A stretch of 6,754 nucleotides of DNA from Treponema sp. (GCA_031259515.1 JAIRLK010000380.1:1-6754); one strand, 5' to 3'; numbered from the stretch's first letter, positions 1-5,876 are shown. The notes: generated from the sequence alone by a model not told the origin. Made by a program: numbers and translations.

Positions 1-70
1 CTTGAAATTGATCCGAATTAAAGCAAAATATTTTTATGCTAACGACGATGAAAAAATGAAAACGGATAAG

Positions 71-115
71 CCCTGTGGGGGAATAACATGCCATGCGTGT
101 TATTCCCCCACAGGG
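71..115 (-). terminator. Perfect 18-bp inverted repeat, probable terminator of the leftward operon
   Basis: Arms at 71-88 and 98-115 are exact reverse complements (left arm starts CCCTGTGGGGG), separated by 9 bases that can add two more pairs. The hairpin begins 22 bases past the stop codon of the leftward HEAT-like gene. On the leftward transcript it is followed, after about 8 bases, by a T-rich stretch (TTTTCATTTTTT) rather than an immediate T run, so it is not textbook. The rightward side has no T run. A repeated palindromic element is the alternative. Confidence 0.55.
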
Positions 116-137
116 ATCCTTCTTACTAAATCCGGCC

Positions 138-866
138 CTATTCCTTCCCAGACGACGCATACTCCCGCAGATTAACCAAGACCTGTTTGGCCCGGTTTCT
201 TACGGTAGGCGAGTAGTTCCCTTCGGCGATATTGATGACCGTCTGAACCACTATGGGGTCCTGGAGTCCGCCGTTTGCTTTGGCGATTTTGTCATAAACC
301 TCCAGGGCCGAAAAAGCCAGCAGGTTATCCGGCTGGTTAAGGTTGTTTCTCCGGATAACTACTCCCGATATGACGTTAATTATTTCATTGCCGTCGTTAG
401 TCGCTATTCTCCCCAGGGATTTTATCGCTTCCTGGAGGACCATAGGCTCCTTATCGGTACGAACAAGGCGGATAAGAAGGTTTTTCGCTTCCGGCGTACC
501 CATATCCCCAAGGTATTCCGCCGCTTTAACCCTGATTGGGGGATAGTTATTGATAACCCGGTTGTCTTCCCGGATTATATTTATAATCCCCTCCATTGCC
601 AGGTATTCCAGGGCGCTCTGAATTTCCGGCCCCTTATTACCCCGGTCAATAGCATCCCTGATATACTCAAGGGCAATAAGTTTCATTTCCATACTATCCG
701 CCCGGCTCTGTTCGCGGATAATCATGTTCTCCACCGATTCTTGACGGTACGATTCTTCCACCGACATTTCCCTGCTTCCGCCGCTGGAATTCTGCCCCAC
801 CGCCAGAACGCATACTCCTGATGAAAGTACCGCCAAAATCATCCCAAAACGCACTACTTTTCTCAA
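138..866 (-). CDS. Exported HEAT-repeat-like protein, function unknown
   Basis: The protein has 242 residues from a TTG start at 866. That start is chosen because GGAGGAG (873-879) lies six bases upstream and translation then opens directly with a Sec signal peptide: basic MRKVVR, a hydrophobic stretch to about residue 22, and probable cleavage after AVG near residue 24. The frame is open to a TTG at 908 and an ATG at 881, but neither has a ribosome binding site. The mature part is almost all helical. From about residue 58 to 235 it shows repeated amphipathic helix pairs of HEAT type, for example IRVKAAEYLGDMGTPEAKNL near 111-130 and the QEAIKSLGRIA segment near 145-155. Such repeats make scaffolds for protein contacts; no catalytic motif is visible. 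A cysteine at residue 19 sits in a poor lipobox context (SGVC), so a lipoprotein is unlikely. It is the second gene of an operon, 23 bases after the lipoprotein gene. Confidence 0.8.
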   Translation of the reverse strand: MRKVVRFGMILAVLSSGVCVLAVGQNSSGGSREMSVEESYRQESVENMIIREQSRADSMEMKLIALEYIRDAIDRGNKGPEIQSALEYLAMEGIINIIREDNRVINNYPPIRVKAAEYLGDMGTPEAKNLLIRLVRTDKEPMVLQEAIKSLGRIATNDGNEIINVISGVVIRRNNLNQPDNLLAFSALEVYDKIAKANGGLQDPIVVQTVINIAEGNYSPTVRNRAKQVLVNLREYASSGKE

Positions 867-872
867 AACAAA

Positions 873-879
873 CTCCTCC
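873..879 (-). promoter_or_regulatory. Ribosome binding site that fixes the TTG start
   Basis: On the leftward strand GGAGGAG is followed by six bases and then TTG at 866-864. An in-frame ATG at 881 overlaps this site, so it cannot use it. The spacing therefore selects the TTG. Confidence 0.75.
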
Positions 880-889
880 ATATTTTGTT

Positions 890-1540
890 TTATTTGTTTA
901 TTCTCCAATCATTTCCGTCTTTTTCCAGCTCATACAGACGCAACCGCTGACCCTTCGCATTTACCGTAAACGCTTTTACCCGTACCGGAGTAATAAATTC
1001 AATATCGTCAACTTCAACCGTATCAATATCTGCCCGGGAAGGCACCACGTTATACCTAAAAAAATCCCGAAAATTGGTAAGTACAATCTTTTTACTCTTG
1101 AAAAGCGGATCCTCGGAAGCTTTTTTCAGGTAATCCGGGGAACTATAGGTCTCAATATACTCCTGGCTCAGAATTTTTACCCAATCATCGTACCTTCCGG
1201 CACGGATGATGCTGTTCACGCGGATAATGAACCGCTGAACCTCAAGTAAAGTAGTATCAAACAATTCTTGCGATACCTGCTGGGGATTAAAAGATTCCTC
1301 CTCAACCAGGGCCGGATCTGCCGGAGCGGAAACAGGAATGAAGGGCGTTTCCTCCGCCGGAGCGGAAACAGGAGTGAAGGGCGTTTCCTCCGCTGGAGCG
1401 GAAACAGGAGTGAAAGGCGTTTCCTCCGCCGGACGGTCGAAAACCGGCTCGACAGGAAGAACAGACACATATTCCCCTTCGGTTTGGCAGGAAAAGATGA
1501 GAAAACAACCTGCTAACGCCGCAACAGTCCGCATTTTCAT
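890..1540 (-). CDS. Lipoprotein with three 12-residue tandem repeats, function unknown
   Basis: The protein has 216 residues. The N-terminus is a lipoprotein signal: MKMR, a hydrophobic core, and lipobox IFSC with the acylated cysteine at residue 18. It is therefore probably membrane-anchored on the outside of the inner membrane or in the periplasmic space. Residues 37-72 are three copies of PAEETPFTPVSA, forming a proline-rich, acidic, probably unfolded linker. The C-terminal part (about 85-216) is a compact mixed helix/strand domain. It starts with a helix around the LLEVQRFIIRVNSI segment and ends in strands around VRVKAFTVNAKGQRLRLYEL, a layout reminiscent of NTF2-like folds, but I do not recognise the family. 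No strong ribosome binding site precedes the ATG at 1540; a second in-frame ATG lies two codons on. It is the first gene of a leftward operon with the HEAT-like gene, and divergent from coaD. Confidence 0.8.
   Translation of the reverse strand: MKMRTVAALAGCFLIFSCQTEGEYVSVLPVEPVFDRPAEETPFTPVSAPAEETPFTPVSAPAEETPFIPVSAPADPALVEEESFNPQQVSQELFDTTLLEVQRFIIRVNSIIRAGRYDDWVKILSQEYIETYSSPDYLKKASEDPLFKSKKIVLTNFRDFFRYNVVPSRADIDTVEVDDIEFITPVRVKAFTVNAKGQRLRLYELEKDGNDWRINK
1325..1432 (-). repeat. Three tandem 36-bp repeats inside the lipoprotein gene
   Basis: Units at 1325-1360, 1361-1396 and 1397-1432 each encode PAEETPF(T/I)PVSA in frame. Adjacent units differ at only two bases each, and one change gives Ile in place of Thr in the last translated copy. 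Such near-identity points to recent slipped-strand expansion. A change in copy number would keep the frame, so linker length could vary between strains. Confidence 0.92.
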
Positions 1541-1549
1541 AACCGCAAT

Positions 1550-1558
1550 TTATCCACT
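1550..1558 (+). other. DnaA-box-like nonamer TTATCCACT
   Basis: It matches eight of nine bases of the classical DnaA box TTATCCACA. A second match lies 106 bp to the right in the same orientation. It sits just upstream of the lipoprotein ATG; on the leftward strand it reads GTGGATAA and might instead contribute a weak ribosome binding site. Function is unproven. Confidence 0.3.
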
Positions 1559-1580
1559 ATCTAAGAACCTGTTGCACCTG

Positions 1581-1628
1581 CGGATTTTTGCTCAGGCGCC
1601 CTTAGCGCCCTTCATGCAAAAAATCCCG
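1581..1628. repeat. Composite inverted repeat in the divergent spacer
   Basis: The outer arms are CGGATTTTTGC (1581-1591) and GCAAAAAATCCCG (1616-1628), complementary apart from one extra A and one extra C. Inside them sits a GC-rich stem, GGCGC (1595-1599) with GCGCC (1605-1609). It lies between divergent genes, so termination is not the obvious role. It could be a regulator site, a leader structure on either transcript, or a copy of a genome-wide repeat. It occupies most of the gene-free region 1541-1760. Confidence 0.55.
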
Positions 1629-1655
1629 ATTAGCGAGGCTCTAAATTTTCTCTGA

Positions 1656-1664
1656 TTATCCACG
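1656..1664 (+). other. DnaA-box-like nonamer TTATCCACG
   Basis: This is the second eight-of-nine match to TTATCCACA, in the same orientation as the one at 1550. The two flank the composite inverted repeat. No AT-rich unwinding region or further boxes were seen, so this is not presented as an origin. Confidence 0.3.
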
Positions 1665-1722
1665 GTATTTGCCATTTTGTCTAGAGAAAACATAAAAATT
1701 AATGATTTTGACGCAATTCCCC

Positions 1723-1751
1723 TTGATCGGGTTTACATCCCGCAGTATGGT
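1723..1751 (+). promoter_or_regulatory. Candidate coaD promoter
   Basis: TTGATC (1723-1728) and TATGGT (1746-1751) are separated by 17 bases. Initiation would fall at about 1757-1760, immediately before the coaD ATG at 1761, giving a nearly leaderless mRNA. TTGACG at 1708 with a poor -10 near 1732 is an alternative. Both are weak matches. Confidence 0.3.
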
Positions 1752-1760
1752 TACTACACT

Positions 1761-2249
1761 ATGTTAAAGGCCATATTTCCCGGATCTTTTGACCCTCCGA
1801 CCTTCGGACACCTCAATATCATAGAGCGGGCCCGGGGTGTTTTTGAAGAACTGGTGGTCGTGGTGGCCGAAAACCGGGAAAAAAAACGCCTTTTTTCCCC
1901 GGAAGAACGGATCGCCATGCTGAAAGAACTGACAAAATCCTGGAAAAACGTAACCGTGGCCCTGTGGGATTCCCTGATTGTGGACTATATGAAGCTCCAC
2001 GACATACGTATCATGATCCGGGGAATTCGGGGGGTGAATGATTTCGCCTATGAATTCGAGCTTTCCATGATGAACAAAGCCCTGGATCCCCGGATAGAAA
2101 CCATATTCATGACCACCGACCCGGAATATTTTGTCCTCCGTTCTTCGGCGATCAGGGAACTGGCCTCTTTTCACGGCGACGTATCCGCTATGGTCCCCCC
2201 ATTGATCGCGGAAGCCTTGAAGGAAAAGTATCAAGAGGGAAACGCATAA
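1761..2249 (+). CDS. coaD: Phosphopantetheine adenylyltransferase
   Basis: This cytoplasmic enzyme transfers AMP from ATP to 4'-phosphopantetheine, the penultimate step of coenzyme A synthesis. The protein has 162 residues, normal for the family. It opens with the nucleotidyltransferase signature PGSFDPPTFGH (residues 7-17), whose GH pair belongs to the ATP-binding HxGH/TxGH-type motif. Lys42, Arg87 and Arg90 (RGIRGVNDF) correspond to the substrate-binding Lys and Arg residues of the E. coli enzyme. The RSSAIRE segment (127-133) replaces the usual ISST(x)2(R/K)E motif. The frame is open 28 codons upstream to a TTG at 1677, but family alignment places the start at MLKAIFPGSFD. No Shine-Dalgarno sequence precedes that ATG. 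CoA supplies the pantetheine arm that is loaded on the acyl carrier protein encoded 331 bp downstream. Confidence 0.96.
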   Translation: MLKAIFPGSFDPPTFGHLNIIERARGVFEELVVVVAENREKKRLFSPEERIAMLKELTKSWKNVTVALWDSLIVDYMKLHDIRIMIRGIRGVNDFAYEFELSMMNKALDPRIETIFMTTDPEYFVLRSSAIRELASFHGDVSAMVPPLIAEALKEKYQEGNA

Positions 2250-2277
2250 ATAAAGAACTAAGGATACGGTATTAATA

Positions 2278-2306
2278 TTGACATATCAGAGGTTTTTTGT
2301 TAAATT
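2278..2306 (+). promoter_or_regulatory. Promoter for rpmF-acpP-rnc
   Basis: A perfect -35 TTGACA (2278-2283), a 17-base spacer and a -10 TAAATT (2301-2306) predict a start near 2313, about 34 bases before the rpmF ATG. It lies in the 97-bp gap after coaD, so the downstream genes can be expressed independently of coaD. Confidence 0.65.
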
Positions 2307-2346
2307 GACCAAACCTAGAGGAATTTTAGTTGAAGTGAGGTTTTAA

Positions 2347-2535
2347 ATGGCTGTACCTAGGGCAAAAACATCGAAGGCAAGGACCCGGCGTCGGCAATCT
2401 ATTAATATGAAGCTTACCGCACCCAACCTGATTGAGTGCAATACCTGCGGCAACCGGGTTTTGCTCCACCGGGTATGTCCAAAATGCGGTTTTTACCGGG
2501 GTAAACAAATCATGAACCCCGAATCAAAAGTTTAA
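2347..2535 (+). CDS. rpmF: 50S ribosomal protein L32
   Basis: The protein has 62 residues, usual for bacterial L32. The N-terminus MAVPRAKTSKARTRRRQ is the basic, rRNA-contacting tail typical of the family. Two CxxC pairs (Cys31/Cys34 and Cys44/Cys47, the latter in HRVCPKCGFYRG) make this the zinc-binding form rather than the cysteine-free paralogue seen in zinc-limited bacteria. A ribosome binding site AGTGAGG (2334-2340) lies six bases before the ATG. It is followed after 44 bases by acpP. Linkage of rpmF to fatty-acid genes is common in bacteria and may match ribosome and membrane synthesis to growth. Confidence 0.97.
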   Translation: MAVPRAKTSKARTRRRQSINMKLTAPNLIECNTCGNRVLLHRVCPKCGFYRGKQIMNPESKV

Positions 2536-2579
2536 GGACGAATTTTTAAGGACTAACCTAACATTGAGGAGTTTTCGTT

Positions 2580-2834
2580 ATGGAAGAACTATTAAACGAT
2601 GAGCTGTTTGAAAAGATGAAAAAGCTGATTGCCGATAAACTGGAAATTGATGAAGGGAAGATAACCCCTGACGCTTCTTTCCGCCAGGATCTCGGCGCCG
2701 ACAGTTTGGACACCTATGAATTGGTCTACGCCATAGAGGAGGAAATGGGTATATCCATACCCGATGAAAAGGCCAACGAGTTTGAAACCGTTCGGGATGC
2801 CTACAACTATATTAAAGAAGCCCGGCAAAAGTAG
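2580..2834 (+). CDS. acpP: Acyl carrier protein
   Basis: This small acidic cytoplasmic protein (84 residues) carries growing acyl chains in type II fatty-acid synthesis. The modification site is Ser42 in LGADSLDTYELV, where 4'-phosphopantetheine derived from CoA is attached. Tyr46 replaces the Val commonly found there. The helix after it (EEEMGISIPDEKANEF) is the conserved recognition helix. A good ribosome binding site, GAGGAG (2566-2571), lies eight bases before the ATG. The 3' end overlaps the probable start of rnc. Confidence 0.97.
   Translation: MEELLNDELFEKMKKLIADKLEIDEGKITPDASFRQDLGADSLDTYELVYAIEEEMGISIPDEKANEFETVRDAYNYIKEARQK
2747..2762 (+). promoter_or_regulatory. Small hairpin at the rnc start, inside acpP
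   Basis: GGGTAT (2747-2752) and ATACCC (2757-2762) form a perfect six-base stem around ATCC, ending one base before the first rnc ATG (2764). GAGGAGGA (2736-2743) lies 20 bases from that ATG in the linear sequence. With the hairpin folded, only about five unpaired bases would remain between them. The same bases encode the conserved ACP segment GISIP, so the palindrome may be accidental. Confidence 0.3.
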
Positions 2835-3615
2835 CGGTAACGGTCAAAGACCGGTTCAACAGCCGGATTCCGGGCGGAAAAAGGTCTTAAACGCCTTTCA
2901 GAAAGCCGCCGGGATCCGGTTTAGAAATTTAGTGCTTTTGAATTGTTCCTTTATGCATCGTTCTGTTTCCAACGAGTCCGGTCATAGAGAAAACAACGAA
3001 CGGCTTGAATTTTTGGGGGACGCTGTTCTCGGCGCGGTTACCGCAGCTCTGCTTTACAAAGAGTTAACCGGCAAGCCGGAGGGCGAGCTTGCCAAAATAA
3101 AGTCGGTGGTAGTCTCGGAAAATATTCTTGCCGGGGTTGCCAGAGAGCTTCAAATTGACGGCCTTCTCCTGCTTGGCAAAGGGGAAGAGCTTTCAGGCGG
3201 ACGGCAGAAGAGCGCTATTCTCGCGGACGCCATGGAAGCCCTGATAGGCGCTTTGTACCTTGATTCGGGATATAAGGCGGTCTTTGCCTTCGTTAGCCGC
3301 TGGATGGGTCCGGAAATAGACCGGGTGCTGGACAACCGGCATCACCAGGATTATAAATCGCTCCTTCAGGAATTTACCCAGCGCATGTACCGGAATTACC
3401 CTGTTTATCACCTCATCAAGCGGAGCGGCCCGGATCATAACCGCCTGTTCTGGATAGAAGTCCGGATAAATGATAAGACCTTCGGTCCGGGCATGGGAAA
3501 AAACAAGAAAAGCGCCGAACAGGAAGCCGCCAGGATGGCCTATGAACACCTGGCGAAAGACGAGTTGGAAGCGGGTAAGGCGGGCGAGCGGTACGCCCCG
3601 GAGGAAGGGCAATGA
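2764..3615 (+). CDS. rnc: Ribonuclease III
   Basis: This double-stranded-RNA endonuclease processes rRNA precursors and structured mRNAs. Numbering is from the ATG at 2764 (283 residues). The RNase III domain spans about 40-192. It contains the FMHRSVSNE segment (63-71), the signature NERLEFLGDAVLG (78-90) and ADAMEALIGA (154-163). The four acidic catalytic/metal residues are present as Glu79, Asp86, Asp155 and Glu158 and correspond to E. coli Glu38, Asp45, Asp114 and Glu117. The double-stranded-RNA-binding domain follows (about 196-263), with the typical GKNKKSAEQEAA end. The start is uncertain: ATG 2764, TTG 2782 (AAAAGG eight to nine bases before) and ATG 2797 all overlap acpP and precede the domain. 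The N-terminal 40 residues are poorly conserved in character. Overlap with acpP suggests translational coupling. Confidence 0.95.
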   Translation: MKRPTSLKPFGMPTTILKKPGKSSGNGQRPVQQPDSGRKKVLNAFQKAAGIRFRNLVLLNCSFMHRSVSNESGHRENNERLEFLGDAVLGAVTAALLYKELTGKPEGELAKIKSVVVSENILAGVARELQIDGLLLLGKGEELSGGRQKSAILADAMEALIGALYLDSGYKAVFAFVSRWMGPEIDRVLDNRHHQDYKSLLQEFTQRMYRNYPVYHLIKRSGPDHNRLFWIEVRINDKTFGPGMGKNKKSAEQEAARMAYEHLAKDELEAGKAGERYAPEEGQ

Positions 3616-3694
3616 CCACTGCGGAGCGGTCCACCCGCCAGAGAATACGAATTTACTCCCTTTTATAAAAACACAAGAAATTTCGCCCACATTT

Positions 3695-4678
3695 TTAAGC
3701 CGATTCTACGCGATTGCGGCCCTTCCTTTTGGCGCGGTGGAGGGCTTGGTCGGCGGCGAGTTTCAGTTCTTCCGCGGTGGCGGCGTGGGCGGGAGCTTCG
3801 GCTACCCCTATGCTGGCATTGGGGACAAGCGTAATAGACGCGCCCGAACCGGGAGGAAAAGGAACGGAAACAACAAGGTTGTTTATGGCGGCCAAAAGAC
3901 GGACGCCGGTGCGGAAGGCGTCTTTTCCGGCGGCGTCCGGAAGAAGGACGGCGAATTCGTCTCCTGAAAGGCGGGCGCAGATGTCGGTGGAGCGCATGAC
4001 GGACCGGATGACTTCGGCTGTGGCGATAATCACCAGGTCGCCGGCGCGTGTACCGTACTGTTCATTGATGGCGTGGATTTTGTCCAGGTCCAACATCATG
4101 AGGGACATCTTCCGCAGGCCCATCTCCCAATGCCCGAATCTGTCCCTGATGGAGTCTTCCAGGAAACGGCGGTTGTAAAGACAGGTAAGGTCGTCCTGAA
4201 TGGCGCGGCGGCGGGCTATGGCGCCCCATCGAATCAGATCGTCCATGTGTTTAGCAAAGCTTTCAAACCGGCCGCTCAACTGCCGGCCTATGTTTCCGAG
4301 GATCTTAACGGCCGCCGGAGGATAATCGGCGAGAATTCGATTGAAATCCTGAGCGCAGAGGACCGCGATACCGGAAACCTCCCGGGCAATAATAGTAACG
4401 AGATGCGGCTCCCGGGCTATGACGGCGGTTTCACCGAAACAATCTCCCGGCAGGATGGAAAAAAGGTCGCGCCGGGCGCCGTTGGATAGCCCCGCTGAAG
4501 CGGCAAAACTCCCGGTAAGGCAGATTGCGAGTTCATCCCCCGCATCCCCTTCCCGGCAAACCGCGATTCCCTGGGGGACGTTGCGGTACTCCAACAAGGA
4601 GCTTACCGCGGCATATTCCGGTTCGGTGAGGTTCTTGAAGAAGGGTGAATTCCGCAATACCGTTTTTACCTCAGCCAT
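3695..4678 (-). CDS. Cyclic-nucleotide-binding-like / GGDEF protein, likely diguanylate cyclase
   Basis: The protein has 327 residues and no signal peptide or membrane segment. Residues about 10-130 form a CRP-like cyclic-nucleotide-binding fold, with PGDCFGETAVI at 77-87. The phosphate-contacting Arg of true cAMP binders is not obvious (PHLVT instead of PRxAT), so the ligand is unknown. A helical linker (about 131-160) leads to a GGDEF domain (about 161-327). It has DDLTCLYNRRF at 162-172, metal-site LDLDK at 196-200 (Asp197), inhibitory RSTD at 229-232 and SGDEF at 238-242. The substitution of the first Gly is mild, so cyclic di-GMP synthesis with product inhibition is plausible. The ATG is preceded by GGAG at seven bases and overlaps the upstream paralogue by 8 bp, so the two are probably coupled. 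It ends 79 bp from rnc, convergent. Confidence 0.9.
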   Translation of the reverse strand: MAEVKTVLRNSPFFKNLTEPEYAAVSSLLEYRNVPQGIAVCREGDAGDELAICLTGSFAASAGLSNGARRDLFSILPGDCFGETAVIAREPHLVTIIAREVSGIAVLCAQDFNRILADYPPAAVKILGNIGRQLSGRFESFAKHMDDLIRWGAIARRRAIQDDLTCLYNRRFLEDSIRDRFGHWEMGLRKMSLMMLDLDKIHAINEQYGTRAGDLVIIATAEVIRSVMRSTDICARLSGDEFAVLLPDAAGKDAFRTGVRLLAAINNLVVSVPFPPGSGASITLVPNASIGVAEAPAHAATAEELKLAADQALHRAKRKGRNRVESA

Positions 4679-5669
4679 TGTTCGGCTCCGAATTACCGTA
4701 GCGGACTATCCGGTTCCCGCCGGCCCGCCAGGCGGCAAGAAGCAGGGCGTAATTTTTCTGAAACAGGGTTTCCCAATCCCGCTCGTCCTCCGGCCAGACG
4801 GCCCAGACAAGAGTGGCGGAAAAACAAAAGGCCGGATGATCGTCTTGGGCGGGTACCGGTTCCAGGGCAGCTATCGCGGCGGCCGCTTCGCGGACGGTTT
4901 TTTCCGCCCGCGCCTCGTCCATCCGGGGGAATAACAGACCCACTTCGTTGCTCTTAAACCTCAGAGGCCAGCCCTTACCCTGACGGCGGGCGGCGTTTTT
5001 CAAGACCGCCGCGATACGCACCATGGCTTCATCGCCGGCGGCATAGCCCCGTGTATCCACCAGGGTTTTGAACCGATCCGGCTTCAGCATGAGAAAAGCT
5101 GTAGGGGCTTCCAGGATGGTATTAATCTCGTCATCAAGAAAAGCCTGCTTCAGAAGCCCGGTTCCGGGGTCCTCGTAGGCCCGGCGGCGGAGTTCCTGCA
5201 TACCGGGCAAATTCTCAACAAGGAAATTATGGGTCTCCTTGATCCGGGCGTTCATCATCAGAATGAAATTCCTGAGCATCCGGGATACGACGCGGGGATC
5301 TTCCGCGGCAAGATCGTCCATCCTAAGGCCGGAACCGGGAAACATGATGAGCCGCGAGTCCTCCGCGGCTTCGGCCCGGGCGTTGTAGGCCGCCTGGCGG
5401 ATAAAGTCGAAATCCCCGATAGTATCCCCCGGCATAAACAAGGCTGCTTCGGATTCCCGTCCGTCCGGCTGGGTCTGAACGATACGGATATTGCCTTCCA
5501 GCAGCAGGTAAAAACGTCCGGCTTCTTCGCCCGGGGAAAAAAGCCGGTCCCCCTTCCGTATCCGCAGAATTCCCGAATGGGCCGACGCAAATTGCCGGTC
5601 TTGTTCCGGGAGGGCGGCAAAAATACCGGTTGTTTCTATACGCTCAAGGTCTTCGCAGGTAACTTCCAT
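4671..5669 (-). CDS. Cyclic-nucleotide-binding-like protein with degenerate GGDEF domain
   Basis: The protein has 332 residues, is soluble, and has the same architecture as its downstream paralogue. A CRP-like sensor domain spans about 14-135 (FYLLLEGNIRIVQ, PGDTIGDFDFI) and a linker helix about 125-165. The C-terminal GGDEF fold begins at YEDPGTGLLKQAF (165-177). The fold's glycines and hydrophobic pattern remain (RGYAAGDEAMVRIAAVL at 207-223), but catalysis looks lost. The metal Asp is Lys196 in LMLKPDRFK, the GGDEF loop reads KSNEV (239-243), and no RxxD inhibitory site precedes it. A regulatory role is inferred: binding GTP or c-di-GMP, or dimerising with the active partner. No strong ribosome binding site precedes the ATG. 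A weak leftward promoter (TTGTAT at 5712-5707, GAAAAT at 5689-5684) is possible. Confidence 0.87.
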   Translation of the reverse strand: MEVTCEDLERIETTGIFAALPEQDRQFASAHSGILRIRKGDRLFSPGEEAGRFYLLLEGNIRIVQTQPDGRESEAALFMPGDTIGDFDFIRQAAYNARAEAAEDSRLIMFPGSGLRMDDLAAEDPRVVSRMLRNFILMMNARIKETHNFLVENLPGMQELRRRAYEDPGTGLLKQAFLDDEINTILEAPTAFLMLKPDRFKTLVDTRGYAAGDEAMVRIAAVLKNAARRQGKGWPLRFKSNEVGLLFPRMDEARAEKTVREAAAAIAALEPVPAQDDHPAFCFSATLVWAVWPEDERDWETLFQKNYALLLAAWRAGGNRIVRYGNSEPNNG

Positions 5670-5764
5670 ATTATCTGTAAATAATTTTCGCCTTTTTTAA
5701 CGAGAAATACAATACCGCATGATGCGGGGACTCTCCCGTACTTTCGTAACTATTCAGTCGTCGT

Positions 5765-5787
5765 GCGGTTATTTACCGCCGTTTTTT
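5765..5787 (+). terminator. Weak rightward terminator-like hairpin
   Basis: GCGGT (5765-5769) pairs with ACCGC (5775-5779) around a five-base loop, followed by CG and six T residues (5782-5787). The stem is short. No rightward gene precedes it, so it could insulate the downstream promoter or end a small transcript. Confidence 0.35.
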
Positions 5788-5849
5788 GACCCCCCTCTGT
5801 TCAGAGACGGACTCATGCTGTTCCGAAGTCCGATTGTTCTCCTTTTTAA

Positions 5850-5876
5850 CCCCGAATATAAATTAGCCCCGAATAT
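5850..5876 (+). repeat. Direct repeat CCCCGAATAT x2 upstream of the antiterminator promoter
   Basis: The ten-base copies at 5850-5859 and 5867-5876 are identical, with starts 17 bases apart. The second ends 23 bases before the -35 box, a suitable place for an activator site. The role is inferred. Confidence 0.45.

Noticed and set aside
1..70. Promoter or gene end at the left edge
   Set aside because: TTGAAA at 2-7 has no good -10 partner at a suitable distance, and no reading frame can be supported.
807..815. Lipobox in the HEAT-like protein at Cys19
   Set aside because: The context SGVC has Val before the cysteine and Ser at -3, a poor match. A cleavage after AVG by signal peptidase I fits better.
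93..821. Rightward 242-codon open frame opposite the HEAT-like gene
   Set aside because: It starts inside the palindrome loop and lacks a ribosome binding site. The leftward frame has a signal peptide and regular helical repeats.
1550..1664. Replication origin
   Set aside because: There are only two imperfect boxes, no AT-rich unwinding element, and no dnaA, dnaN or gyrase genes nearby.
3614..3631. Hairpin at the rnc stop codon as a terminator between convergent genes
   Set aside because: The seven-base stem forms well on the leftward RNA but has no T run on either strand. The gap 3616-3694 shows no convincing terminator.
3193..3690. Leftward 165-codon frame opposite rnc
   Set aside because: It is an antisense shadow of a confidently identified RNase III gene.
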